From Rhodovibrionaceae bacterium (GTDB taxonomy: Bacteria; Pseudomonadota; Alphaproteobacteria; Kiloniellales; DSM-21159), in NCBI GenBank assembly GCA_028279885.1, contig JANQMX010000023.1, forward strand, positions 31,445-95,444: a DNA stretch of 64,000 bases, read 5' to 3'. This document shows positions 9,392 through 19,200 of this stretch, one piece after another. Numbering within the stretch: the stretch's first letter is position 1; the number at the start of each line of letters is the position of its first letter. A program made the translations under genes and the position numbers. The notes below the pieces were generated by a model. The model worked only from the letters and a program-made list of their open reading frames with translations, was not told where the DNA came from and searched no databases.

Positions 9392-10375
9392 TCAATTGCT
9401 TTCCGTGCTTGCCGCGACGGCAGCCTCCCAGACGCCCTCGTCCAGCAGGTCCTGCGCGGCCTTCTCGACGACCGGCAGGGCAGCCTCGCGGAACGCCGGC
9501 TTGGGTTCGACCACGGTCAGCCCCGCGGCCTGGATGTCGGCGATGATCTGCTGGTTGAGCCGCTCGGCCTCGGCGTCGGCCGCGGCGGTCGCCGCATCGA
9601 CGGACTCCTGCATCGCCACGCGCTGTGCATCCGAAAGATCCTCCCAGAAGTCCTGGTTGATCATCACGGTCATGTAGCTCTGCTGGTGGCGGGTCGCGAT
9701 CAGATAATCGGAGACCTCGTGCAGGCGCCGCCCCCAGATATTGGAGAGCATGTTCTCCTGCGCATCGATGACGCCGCCCTGCATGGCCGAGAAGACCTCC
9801 TTGGAGGGCATCGGTGCGATCGTCGCCCCCAGGCCGCTCCAGATCGCAATCCACAAGGGAATCTCGGGCATGCGGATCTTGATGCCATCGAGCTCGTCCG
9901 TCGTGCTGAAGCTGCGGCCCCGCGTGGTGGTCCAGCGGGCGCCCTGATAGTAGTAGCCGAGCACCACGGCGTTGCCGCGTTCGGCCAGAGCCTGCTCCAT
10001 GCGCTGGCCCACGGGCCCATCGAGAAAACGCTGCACCGCCTCGTAGCTCTGGAAGAGGTAGGGGACCAGGGTGGCGTCGAGCTCGGGATAGTAGAGAGAC
10101 GAATGGATGACGCCGAGCTGGATCGTCGTCTCACCGAGACGCACCAGGTCGATCAGCTCCCGCTCGGCGCCGAGCTGGCTGTCCATGAAAACCTCGACAG
10201 TAAGCTCCGGCGCGCGCTGTCCCAGCTCCGCGACCAAGCTATCGACGAAGACCTCGTTGATACCGCTGTTCGGCGCCGAAGAGGCCAGCGTGACGGTCTG
10301 GGCCTGGGCCGAAAAGCTCAGGGCCGAAAAGCTCAGGGCCGAGACGGCGAGAAAGGCCGCCAGTGGGAGTCTCAT
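9392..10375 (-). CDS. dctP: TRAP transporter substrate-binding protein (DctP)
   Basis: Periplasmic solute receptor of the TRAP system (327 residues) with a cleavable signal peptide ending near SAQAQ. Family landmarks include the LGAERELIDLVRLGE helix, the ligand-contacting stretch DGIKIRMPEIPLWI and GGVIDAQENMLSNI. A strong AGGAGG ribosome-binding site precedes the ATG. The signal peptide contains a 15-bp tandem duplication (10306-10335) that encodes SALSF twice. It is the first gene of the dctPQM operon, with the lyase-like gene upstream on the same strand. Confidence 0.92.
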   Translation of the reverse strand: MRLPLAAFLAVSALSFSALSFSAQAQTVTLASSAPNSGINEVFVDSLVAELGQRAPELTVEVFMDSQLGAERELIDLVRLGETTIQLGVIHSSLYYPELDATLVPYLFQSYEAVQRFLDGPVGQRMEQALAERGNAVVLGYYYQGARWTTTRGRSFSTTDELDGIKIRMPEIPLWIAIWSGLGATIAPMPSKEVFSAMQGGVIDAQENMLSNIWGRRLHEVSDYLIATRHQQSYMTVMINQDFWEDLSDAQRVAMQESVDAATAAADAEAERLNQQIIADIQAAGLTVVEPKPAFREAALPVVEKAAQDLLDEGVWEAAVAASTESN

Positions 10376-10501
10376 AACTGTTTCCTCCTTTGTTGTGCGG
10401 CCGCTTCTCGTCGCCGCTTTCTTCGTCTTCCTTTGCTGCCGCTGCTGCGGTTCTTATCGTTGCATCGGGAGAGCCGGCCGCGGCGCTGCGACCGGACCTC
10501 G

Positions 10502-11356
10502 CTATCGGGCGTGACGCCGTTCGAAGGCGTAGACCTCGTCGAAACCCATCAGGCGTCCGAAATCTTCGAAGGCGTAGAGGTTTAGGTCCGCGCCTACTGT
10601 TGAACCCCGCTGCTTCAAGAGGCCGTAGCAGTCGCGCAGCGCCGCCGCCGCCGCCAGAAAGCCGGTCCCGGGGAAGAGCGCGAGCTTGTAGCCGAGCGCC
10701 TCCAGCTCCGCCTTGGACAGCAGCGGCGTGCGGCCGCCTTCGACCATGTTGGCGACCAGCGGCAGGTCGAAGCGCTCGCTGATCACGCGCATCTCCTCAG
10801 GCGACTCCGGGGATTCGATGAACAGCAGGTCGGCGCCCGCCTGCGCGAAGGCGTCGGCGCGGCGCAAGGCCTCGTCCAGGCCGTGGGCTGTCCGCGCATC
10901 GGTGCGGGCGATGATCAGAAAGTCGGCGCTGCTCCGCGTCTCGACGGCGACGCGCAGCTTCGCGGTCATATCTTCCAGGGGAATTACCCTCCGACCGGTC
11001 ACGTGCCCGCATTTCTTGGGGAACTCCTGGTCCTCGAGCTGAATGGCGGCGGCGCCGGCGGCCTCGTAGCCGCGGACGGTCTGCTGGACATTGAGCAAAC
11101 CGCCGTAGCCGGTGTCGCCGTCGGCGATCAGCGGGGCCTGGACCGCCCCGGCTATGCGCCCGACGCGCGAGACCATATCGCTGTAGGAGGCGAGGCCGGC
11201 GTCCGGCAGGCCGAGGTGCGAGGCGGCGACGCCGTAGCCCGTCATGTAGAGAGCCTCGAAGCCGACGTCGTCAGCGACCAGCGCCGAGATCAGATCGAAG
11301 ACACCGGGTGCGATCAGGACGCCCTCACGCGCCAAGCGTTGCTTCAAGCTTTGCAT
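10502..11356 (-). CDS. Isocitrate lyase / PEP mutase superfamily lyase
   Basis: Metal-dependent C-C lyase of 284 residues from the isocitrate lyase/PEP mutase superfamily. The metal-binding GDTGYGG loop, EDQEFPKKCGH with the catalytic cysteine of lyases (KKCGH), and ARTDA are visible. The cysteine argues for a lyase (methylisocitrate, dimethylmalate or oxaloacetate type) over a phosphonomutase. ATG 11356 follows GGAGG and is preferred over an in-frame start at 11401 that lies inside the operator. It sits between the GntR operator and dctPQM, so it probably degrades the imported compound. Exact substrate unknown. Confidence 0.82.
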   Translation of the reverse strand: MQSLKQRLAREGVLIAPGVFDLISALVADDVGFEALYMTGYGVAASHLGLPDAGLASYSDMVSRVGRIAGAVQAPLIADGDTGYGGLLNVQQTVRGYEAAGAAAIQLEDQEFPKKCGHVTGRRVIPLEDMTAKLRVAVETRSSADFLIIARTDARTAHGLDEALRRADAFAQAGADLLFIESPESPEEMRVISERFDLPLVANMVEGGRTPLLSKAELEALGYKLALFPGTGFLAAAAALRDCYGLLKQRGSTVGADLNLYAFEDFGRLMGFDEVYAFERRHAR

Positions 11357-11391
11357 GCCACCTCCGGATGATCTGGACGTCGATTGCATCG

Positions 11392-11453
11392 TTGTATACA
11401 ATAAAGCGCTGACTTGATGCCCAGAGTCAAGGTGTGGGCTTTATTGTACACAA
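11392..11453. promoter_or_regulatory. Twin GntR operators in divergent promoter
   Basis: Two 16-bp arms, 11392-11407 and 11438-11453, form an inverted repeat with 15 of 16 bases matching across a 30-bp spacer. Each arm contains a GntR/FCD-type operator: TTGTATACAA (11392-11401, perfect palindrome) and TTGTACACAA (11444-11453). They lie between the lyase gene and the gntR gene, ideal for control of both directions. Confidence 0.8.
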
Positions 11454-11490
11454 CGAAGCCGTCGAGGCGGCAAACAGCGGTGACGGCGGC

Positions 11491-12141
11491 ATGACGACTG
11501 CCAGCGAACGGGTCTATCGCCTGCTGCGCGACGGCATCGCCTCCGGGCACTTCCAGGCCGGCGAGCATCTCAAGGAAGGTGAGCTGGCCGAGCGCTTCGG
11601 CGTCAGCCGGACTCCGGTTCGCAGCGCGTTGCAGCGGCTGGCCAACGACGGCTTTGCCAAGCTGGCCGCACACACCGGTGCGGTGGTGCGTGGCTACAGC
11701 CCGCGCGACATGATCGAGATCTTCGAGGTGCGCGCCCTGCTCGAACCGCACGCGGCCCGCCTGGCGGCCGCCAATCGCACCGACGAGCAGGTCGAACGTC
11801 TTTACGCGCTCTGCGATCGCATGGAGGCCCTGGCCGGACTACAGGCCTCGGCGGTCGCGGCCATCGCGCCCCTGAACAACGAATTTCACCAGGTCCTGCT
11901 CGAAGCGGCGGATCAGCGGCACCTCTGTCTGGTGGCGACGAGCCTGATCGAGCTGAACATGGTCATTCGCTCCTACCGGGAGTTTCAGATCCCCGACCTG
12001 GAGCGGAGCTTCGCCGAGCACCGCCAGCTGGCCTCTGCGGTCGAGCAACGCCAGCCGGAGCTGGCGGAGGGGTTGATGCGGGCGCACATCTATGCCGCCC
12101 GCGCCAACTTCCTCGTCGCGGAGTCCGAGGACCGCCGGTAA
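11491..12141 (+). CDS. GntR-family (FCD) regulator
   Basis: GntR regulator of the FadR/FCD subfamily, 216 residues. The winged helix (SERVYRLLRDGIASGHFQAG, ELAERFGVSRTPVRSALQRL) is followed by an FCD effector domain with metal-binding histidines (for example NNEFHQVLLEA and FAEHRQLASAV). A GTG at 11434 is in frame, but it would place coding sequence across the right operator arm, so ATG 11491 is chosen. It diverges from the lyase-TRAP genes and most likely represses them until an organic-acid ligand binds. Confidence 0.87.
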   Translation: MTTASERVYRLLRDGIASGHFQAGEHLKEGELAERFGVSRTPVRSALQRLANDGFAKLAAHTGAVVRGYSPRDMIEIFEVRALLEPHAARLAAANRTDEQVERLYALCDRMEALAGLQASAVAAIAPLNNEFHQVLLEAADQRHLCLVATSLIELNMVIRSYREFQIPDLERSFAEHRQLASAVEQRQPELAEGLMRAHIYAARANFLVAESEDRR

Positions 12142-12199
12142 GGCCGTCCCTTCGCGACGAAGGGCCAGGCCGCCTTGGCGCCCTTCGGGCGGACGCGGA

Positions 12200-13480
12200 T
12201 CAGTCTCTGCCTGCCGCCGGCTCCCGACACAGCGGCGCGATAAGATCGGCCGCCGCCGCGGCCCCTCTTTCCTCGGCAATGCGTTCGCCCAGCACCTGCG
12301 CCTTGTGCCGGACCTGGGCCGAGTGCAGCTCGCGCAGCGCGGCGGCGAAGCGGTCTTCGGTCAGGCGCTTGAGGGGCAGGGGCACGGGCCCGGCCCCGAG
12401 CCGGGCGACCTGACGCCCCCAGAAGGGCTGATCGCCGAACAGCGGGCAGATCAGGGTTGGCCGACCCCAGCGGAGGCCGGCGTGCGTGGTGCCGGTACCG
12501 CCGTGGTGCACCACCGCCCGGCAGCGGGGAAACAGCCAGTCGTGCGGGACGCTGTCGACGACAAGACTCTGCTCGGACGCCGCGGCCTCCGCCAAGGCAC
12601 CCCAGCCCTTGGCGAGGATGGCCCGCGTCTTCGTCCGAGCCAGCGCAGCGAGAATGGCGGAGACCGCGTTGTCGCCCTGGCGCTGCGGCATGCTGCCGAA
12701 GCCGATGTAGACCGGCGGCAGGCCGGCTTCGAGGAAGCGCAGGAGCTCGGCCGGCGGCTCCCAGGCGGACTCCTCCGACGGGAACCAATAGCCGGTGACA
12801 TGCTCCTCCGGCCCCCAGTCCGGCGGCTTGGGGACGATGTGGCGGCTATGGGCATGGAGGCGCGGGACCGGTTTGCCTTGCGGATCGTAGCCGGCGAGAA
12901 CGTCGAGGCCGGGCCGGGCCGTCTCCTCCGGATGTCTGGCGAACCACCTGCGCAGCAGCAGGCGATAGGCCAGCCGCATGGCGGCGATCACGGCGCGCCC
13001 CGACAGCCGGTTGCCGAGCGGGCCGAGGTCGGGCATCGGCAGCAGCGGGTTGGGAAAGCCTCCGGTCGCGACATAGGTCGGCTGCAGGAAGGCGGGCAGG
13101 GCAACGGCACCGAACGCGCGGGCGGCGTAGGGCGCCAGAATGGCCTTGGGGTGATAGACGATCACCCGGGGCCGGACAGCCTGGGCAATCGACCAGGTCT
13201 CGTCGAGCTGGCGCTGCATCACATCCTGGCTCGCGCGGAAGGCTTTCAGCCAGCCCCGCGGCGACTCCATGGCTGCCTTGATCTCGGGCTGCGCCATGGC
13301 CGCCTGCGGGTCGAAGGACAGCGGCGCCGCGGTCAGCCCATGCGCTTCGATCAAGCTCTCGAAGCCTTTGCCGGTGCTCAGCGTTACACTGTGCCCGCGC
13401 GCCGCCAGCGCCGCCCCCAGCGCGACGAAGGGCTGCACGTCACCGCGGGAGCCGAGGGTGAGGAGCAGGATATGCGCCAT
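12200..13480 (-). CDS. GT1-family glycosyltransferase
   Basis: UDP-sugar glycosyltransferase of the GT1/MGT family, 426 residues. The N-terminal Rossmann domain starts LLLTLGSRGDVQPFVALG, as in sterol 3-beta-glucosyltransferases and macrolide-type enzymes. The C-terminal donor-binding domain contains HHGGTGTTHAGLRWG followed by PLFGDQPFW. It would transfer a sugar to a small lipophilic acceptor. The acceptor is unknown, and the adjacent EamA transporter on the same strand, 60 bp upstream, may or may not be related. Confidence 0.85.
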   Translation of the reverse strand: MAHILLLTLGSRGDVQPFVALGAALAARGHSVTLSTGKGFESLIEAHGLTAAPLSFDPQAAMAQPEIKAAMESPRGWLKAFRASQDVMQRQLDETWSIAQAVRPRVIVYHPKAILAPYAARAFGAVALPAFLQPTYVATGGFPNPLLPMPDLGPLGNRLSGRAVIAAMRLAYRLLLRRWFARHPEETARPGLDVLAGYDPQGKPVPRLHAHSRHIVPKPPDWGPEEHVTGYWFPSEESAWEPPAELLRFLEAGLPPVYIGFGSMPQRQGDNAVSAILAALARTKTRAILAKGWGALAEAAASEQSLVVDSVPHDWLFPRCRAVVHHGGTGTTHAGLRWGRPTLICPLFGDQPFWGRQVARLGAGPVPLPLKRLTEDRFAAALRELHSAQVRHKAQVLGERIAEERGAAAAADLIAPLCREPAAGRD

Positions 13481-13540
13481 GGCTGCATCAGGATCAGGAG
13501 GATTGCTCAGTACCGTCGCCGGCCGTATTCGGACCAGCCC

Positions 13541-14386
13541 TCATTTGGACAGCTTGAGCATGACCGTCCCGATCAAGGTCGTGCCGATGGAGGCGAGGCG
13601 CGCCAGGTTGAGACGCTCCTTGAGGAAGAAGACGCCGAAGAGCACGGCGAAGACCATGCTGGTTTCCCGCACCGCCGAGACCATCGCCATGGGCGCCTGG
13701 GTCATGGCCCAGATGACGATCCAATAGGCCACGAGGGAGAAGATGCCGGCGAGCGCGCCGAGCTTCCAGGAGCTCCGCAGCGATTGGGTCACCTGTCCCC
13801 GCCGCAGATAGAGCGCCAAGAGGACGATCGGGATGCCGTTCAAGAGATGAACCCAGAAGGTGTAGCTGTGAGCAGACTCGGCCAGACGGGCGCCCATGCC
13901 ATCGACCACCGTGTAGCCGGCGATGAAGACGCCCGTGCCCACGGCATAGAGCATGGCCTTGGGTTGTCTGAAGCCCTCGGCACCACGGGTCAGGGTCAGG
14001 CTCATGATCCCCAGCGCGATGAGAACGACTGAGAGGGTCGCTTGGCTGTTCAGCACCTCGCCGACAACGGCAATGGAGAGGACCGCGACGATCAGCGGCG
14101 CGACCCCTCGGGCGATGGGATAGACGTGGCTGAGATCGCCGTAGCGATAGGCGCCGATCAGAAACAGGAAGTAGGCCGTGTTGAGCGCGGTGGACGCCAA
14201 GATGTAGGGCCAGCTTTCCGGCGTGGGCAGGGCCACGAAGGGGACCACCAGCAGGGCAACGGCAATCTGGCTCGCCTGCATGATGGCGACCAGGACAAGC
14301 CGATCGGCGTTCACCTTGACCAGCGCATTCCAAGCCGCATGCAGCAGGGCGGCGCCAAGCACCATCGCAAAGACAGTGGCCGTCAT
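13541..14386 (-). CDS. EamA/DMT-family membrane transporter
   Basis: Ten-helix drug/metabolite transporter with two EamA halves (281 residues). It starts MTATVFAMVLGAALLHAAWN, with the AAWN motif common at the start of EamA proteins, and the second half begins around AVGTGVFIAGYTVVDG. A GGGAGA ribosome-binding site precedes ATG 14386. It is probably an inner-membrane exporter of a metabolite. Upstream (14387-14511) I see no gene; downstream on the same strand is the glycosyltransferase. Confidence 0.85.
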   Translation of the reverse strand: MTATVFAMVLGAALLHAAWNALVKVNADRLVLVAIMQASQIAVALLVVPFVALPTPESWPYILASTALNTAYFLFLIGAYRYGDLSHVYPIARGVAPLIVAVLSIAVVGEVLNSQATLSVVLIALGIMSLTLTRGAEGFRQPKAMLYAVGTGVFIAGYTVVDGMGARLAESAHSYTFWVHLLNGIPIVLLALYLRRGQVTQSLRSSWKLGALAGIFSLVAYWIVIWAMTQAPMAMVSAVRETSMVFAVLFGVFFLKERLNLARLASIGTTLIGTVMLKLSK

Positions 14387-14511
14387 CGCGATCTCCCTGT
14401 TCGATCGTGGTCATGCCCAACCTGCTTGGCGCGGAGGAGTGCAACAACGATCATTGAGTGCAGTGTTTTCGTTGCGTAGTTCTAGGCCATCGTCGAACTA
14501 CCGCGATTCAT

Positions 14512-14634
14512 ATGACCAAAACCACGAAACGCAATCTCGCCGAAGCGATCCGTAAGCGCATCGAACCCCTTGGCGGTGTCGAACTGAAAATCCCTCGGCG
14601 TGAGCCCGTGCGCGAACCGCCGCGCTTAGACTAA
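14512..14634 (+). CDS. Small basic hypothetical protein (40 aa)
   Basis: Open frame MTKTTKRNLAEAIRKRIEPL... ending in PPRLD with a TAA stop. The peptide is short and strongly basic, with a predicted helix in its first half and a proline-rich tail. No convincing ribosome-binding site precedes the ATG, and I do not recognise the family. It is the only plausible coding content between the EamA gene and the DCC gene, so it is listed with low confidence. Confidence 0.3.
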   Translation: MTKTTKRNLAEAIRKRIEPLGGVELKIPRREPVREPPRLD

Positions 14635-14720
14635 CCGGCCGTCGTTGACAGGAGCGGCGAATCATCGCCGTCCGCGCCTTTCCTGTCGCCCGCGCGGGTG
14701 GCGGCCCCTACATCCCCTCC

Positions 14721-15173
14721 ATGCCTGAGATCGTCTCGCCGCCCTACAGCTACCGCGACGACGCAGCGGTGCCGGCCTTCGACGACAGCAAGCCGCTCTT
14801 CGTCTTCGACGGCGTCTGCGTGCTCTGCTCGACCGGGGTGCGCTGGCTGATGCAGGTCGACCGCAAGGGGCGGGTCAACGTCGCCGCCGGGCAGGAGCCG
14901 CTCGGCCAAGCGCTCTACCGGCACTACGGCCAAGAGCTCGACGGCAGCTATCTCTTGATCGCCGGCGGTCGCGCCTTCACCGCCAGCCGCGGCTATCTCG
15001 AGCTGGCCCGCATTCTCGGTGGGCCCTGGCAGCTCTTCCAGGTTTTCGCGCTGCTGCCCGAGGGCTGGCGCGACTGGGCCTATGACGTCGTCGCGCGCAA
15101 CCGCTACCGCTGGTTCGGCAAGAGCCTGCACTGCGCCCTGCTGACCGACGAGCAGCGCGCCCGGTTGATTTGA
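14721..15173 (+). CDS. DCC-family thiol-disulfide oxidoreductase-like protein (DUF393)
   Basis: Protein of 150 residues in the YuxK/DUF393 family. The hallmark DxxCxxC motif is seen as FDGVCVLCSTGVRWL around residues 28-42, which predicts a thioredoxin-like fold and redox function. The C-terminal region (LPEGWRDWAYDVVARNRYRWFGK) is also typical. Substrates of the family are not known. It stands alone on its strand, and an imperfect hairpin (CTCGTT...AACGAG, about 15192-15213) follows the stop and could act as a terminator. Confidence 0.85.
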   Translation: MPEIVSPPYSYRDDAAVPAFDDSKPLFVFDGVCVLCSTGVRWLMQVDRKGRVNVAAGQEPLGQALYRHYGQELDGSYLLIAGGRAFTASRGYLELARILGGPWQLFQVFALLPEGWRDWAYDVVARNRYRWFGKSLHCALLTDEQRARLI

Positions 15174-15186
15174 CGCTCGCGTCGGA

Positions 15187-16080
15187 GGCTCGTTTCGTTG
15201 CCGTAACGAGTGGTTTTGAGTAGATACCAGCTCGTTGCGATATCGAAACAACCGACACCTGCTTTGAGTTTCGTTCGCGCCCCCTCGGTTCGGAGCACCG
15301 TGCTTGCGGCTGGATACTCGGGCCTTCGCCGCGCCGAAGGGGCTTCGGCCCCGCAGGCGGGTCTTCGCCACTGACGTGGCTCGCCCAAGTATGACATCGT
15401 GGGTGAGGCCATGGGCCTCACCGCACCACAAGCTGTCACCCCGGCCTTGAGCCGGAGTCCATTGACCGGCCTGCGCGAACCTCTGCCTAGCTGCCCAGGC
15501 ATTGCGGCCATCCGTCTTTTCATTCGCCCATCCGCGCCCAGACTACCCATGGACCCCGGATGTCGCCTCTCACGAGGCTCCTCCGGGGTGACGATGGGAG
15601 GCAAAGGCGCCTGCCCGTGGGACCCCTCATTTCGTCACCCTTGGGCAAGGGCCGACGGGTAAGACCCGGCGGACCTTGAACCGAGGGTGACGCTTAGAAT
15701 TGCGCGGTGAAGGGATGGCGCAGCGTTTGCCGTTTCCCTCCCTTGTCACCCTTGGGTGAGGCCAGAGGCCTCGCCGTACCACAAGCTGTCACCCCGGCCT
15801 TGAGCCGGGGTCCATTTCGCAGCCCGCGCCTAGCCCATCCATGGACCCCGGATGTCGCCTCTCACGAGGCTCCTCCGGGGTGACGATGGGAGGTAGAGGC
15901 GCCTGCCCGAGCCGCCCCTCATTTCGTCACCCTTGGTCGCGGCGAAGGCCCGAGGGTCCAGCCAAAGACACCGCGGCCTAGCCTACTGCGCTGTCACCGA
16001 ACTAAGTCATTCCTTTCCCGGAACGGTCACCACGCAGTGCCGTCGGCGCCTTGCGGCAGAAGGTCACGGCAGGCTCAATA
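15187..16080. repeat. Gene-free spacer packed with dispersed palindromic repeats
   Basis: This is the largest gene-free stretch upstream of the RTX gene. It holds a GCTCGTT-type element twice (near 15190 and 15230), a CGGGCCTTCGCCGCGCCGAAGG element (15328), two CACCCCGGCCTTGAGCCGG units (15439 and 15791), two copies of the unit running from ATGGACCCCGGATGTCGCC to CTCCGGGGTGACGATGGGAG (15548 and 15839), and CACCCTTGGG-type elements. Copies in both halves suggest a local duplication of about 290 bp. No supported gene is visible. Confidence 0.75.
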
Positions 16081-16082
16081 TG

Positions 16083-16114
16083 CGATTGATACTGACTCGC
16101 ATTCGCAATACTAT
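16083..16114 (+). promoter_or_regulatory. Promoter with Fur-box-like sequence upstream of RTX gene
   Basis: A -35 TTGATA (16086-16091), a 17-base spacer and a -10 TACTAT (16109-16114) make a plausible sigma-70 promoter about 115 bp before the RTX gene. On the complement, the 19-mer beginning GCGAATGCGAGTCAGTATC matches the canonical Fur box at 13 of 19 positions and overlaps this promoter. Iron control is therefore possible but unproven. Confidence 0.4.
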
Positions 16115-16229
16115 CCGCGCCGCTGACCTTCGCCACTCCGGCAGTCAGCCGAGGCATTGGCTGGCGGCCGCCACGGTTCGCCGTGTGGCCGTGTCCCGCC
16201 GCTGAAAAACCTTACAAAAAGGATGTGAA

Positions 16230-19200
16230 ATGTCTCGCGAAACGACGTCAGGTCCTTCGGGTATTCTTCTGGGCGATCAGGGTGACGACAAAGTCTACCT
16301 CTTCGTCGACAACAACGGCGACGGCGATTCCGCCGACGAGGGCGAGCGGCTCGTCTTCTTCGACGAGAGCAACGCCAACGGCATCGAAGCGCCCACCACC
16401 AACGTCTTCACCATCGCGCAGGCCTCGGACGGCGCCGTCTTCATCGGCGACGGGACCACGGACAGCGTTTATCGCCTGATCGACCGCAACGACGACGGCG
16501 ACGCCAACGATGTCGGCGAGTCCAGCGTCTGGTTCTCAGGCTCGGACAATGCCGCCGGCTTCACCCTGCCAACGCCCAACGGCATCGCCGAAGGCCCGGA
16601 CGGCGCCGTCTATGTGGTGAACGCCGGCAGCCGCAGCGTCCCGCCGGATGCGATCTATCGCACCGAGGATCTCAACGGCGACGGCGACGCCAACGACGAA
16701 GGCGAGGCGACGGTCTATCTCGACCTCAGCGCGCTGGTGCCCTCGTCCTCCGCCTTCGACATCTCCTTCATCGGCGACCGCGGCTATCTCTCCGACACCC
16801 GCGGCCTCGAGACCGACGCCATCTACACCTTCCGGGACGACGACGGCTCCGGCACCATCGAGGCGGAGGAGCTCTCCATCTTCGCCCTCGACGATCCGAA
16901 CGACGGGCCGATCGACTTCGCACATGCTGCCGACGGCGAGTCCATTGTGGTCTGGGAGGCGCTCGATTTCGAAACCGGCGTCTCCAGCGTCCTGCGCCTG
17001 ACCGACCTCGACGGCTCGGGCGCCATCGACCAACCGAACGAAACGGTCGAGATCTGGAACACCGAGCAGCTCCCGTCGGTGTTCGAGAACTTCGCCGGCT
17101 TCTCCATCGCCGCCGACGGGGAGGGGCGCATCGCCCTCACCTCGAACGATTCCGACCGCTTCGGCGACAACGTCTACATCCTCGACGACCTCAACGGCGA
17201 CGGCGACTACTTCGACGTGGGCGAGACCAACATCCTCGCCTCGCGCGCCTTCGACGACAGTGCACTCGATCGCCCCCGCGCGGTGGAGTTCTACGAGGCG
17301 CCGCCGCTCGACCTGCAGATCGCCGATAACAGCACCCTGGGCGGCGGCAATCACTTCTCGCTGTTCCTGGATGAGGAGACGAACACCGTTTACGCCGCCG
17401 GCGAGAACGTGCTCGGCCAACTGGGGCAGGGGGTCGAGGGCTTCGACGTGCCCGCGCCGCTCCCCATCGCACTGCCGGAGGACTTCTCGGGCAATATCGT
17501 GTCGGTCTCGGCCGGCCTGATCCACGGCTCCTTCCTGACCGAGGACGGCGACGTCTACACCTGGGGCTTCGGCAACTCCGGGCGTCTCGGCCTCGGCGAC
17601 GAAGAGAACCAGCTGGTCGCCACCAAGATCGAGGGCGCCCTCGACGAGGAGTACGTGGAGGCCATCAACCACGGCAACGGCGTCTCCTTCGCCATCACCG
17701 AAGACGGCACGCTCTACGGCTGGGGACAGAACAACATCGGCCAGCTCGGCCTCGACGACGGGGAGGATCGGCTCGTCCCGACCGTGATCGACGTGGACGG
17801 CAAGCCCGTCGTGGCCGTCTCCTCCGGCACCAGCCACACCCTTGTGCTGGCCGCCGACGGCACGGTCTACGGCTTCGGCGGCAACCGGGACGGCCAGGCC
17901 GCGCCCGACCAGCTCGAAGGCCCGGGCGACCCGGTCAACAGCGTGCTCAGCCCCTCCCAGATCCCAGGGCTGCCGGACAACGTGGTCTCGGTAACGGCCG
18001 ACACCCAGACCTCCTATGCGGTCACCGCCGACGGCAAGCTCTACGGCTGGGGCGAGAACTCCTTCGGCCAGCTTCTGGTCGGCGAAGACAACGGCGACGG
18101 GACCTTCGTGCCGACGGATGACAGCGTGCTGATGCCTGTGGAGCTCGATGTGCCCGGCGACGTGGTCGACGTGAAGGGCGGCGCGCGTTGGGTTGCGGCG
18201 CTGACCGAGGACGGCGACGTCTATCTCTGGGGGCCGAACGACGAGGGACCGACCGGCGGCCTCGACGGCGACCCGGCGCTGGAGAGCGACGCAACCTTCT
18301 TCCCCACCAAGCTGGAGGGCCTCGACGACGTCACCATCGTCGAAATCCAAACCGGGCCGAACCACATCCTGGCGCGCGCCGAGGACGGCACGATCTATTC
18401 CTTCGGCTCGAACAGCGACGGCCGTCTCGGTTATCCCACCGACGGCTCCACCTTCGAGCCGCAGGTGGTCGAGCTGGGCGGCGATACTGCGCCCTACCTT
18501 CTGACGGCAACTCCGGGCGACAACGCGCGAGACGTTGCGCCGACGGCCGCGGTGACCCTCACCTTCACCGAAGCGGTTCTCGCGCAAAGCGGCGCTATCC
18601 GCTTCGTCAATCGGGACGACCCGGAGGACGTGCTCGTCGTCGATGTCGCCAACCCCTACCTCGTCGAGGTGGACGGCGACACCGTCACCGTCTTCGCGCC
18701 GGACTTCTTCCAGCCCGACGCCCGCTATGCGGTGGAGATCGAGGACGGCGCCTTCGCCGACGCTTCGGGCCAGCCCTATCCGGGCATCGCGGAGGGGGAT
18801 ACCTCGACCTTCAACTTCGCGATCGCCGACGAGCCGATCGAAAGCCAGAACCTGGTCGGCACCGGCCGGGGAGAGCTGCTGCGCGGCGGTTCGGAGGATG
18901 ACTCGCTGAACGGCAGGGGCGGGGACGACTTCCTGCTCGGCAACGGCGGCGACGATCGCCAGAACGGCGGCGGCGGCAACGATACCCTGGACGGCGGAGA
19001 GGGCGACGACCGCCTGAACGGCGGCGGTGGCAACGATGCCATCTTTGGCGGTGAGGACGATGACATCCTCAATGGCAACGGCGGCCGCGATATGCTGGAC
19101 GGCGGCACCGGCGACGATCGTCTGAATGGCGGCGGCGGCGACGACAGCCTGCTGGGCGGAGAGGGCGACGACCGCCTGAACGGCGGCGGAGGCAGCGATG

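Noticed and set aside
11434..11490. GTG 11434 as start of the GntR gene
   Set aside because: It would make the right operator arm coding sequence; the family start fits ATG 11491.
15187..16080. CRISPR array in the repeat-rich spacer
   Set aside because: Units are palindromic, of several types and irregularly spaced; no constant repeat/spacer period and no cas genes.
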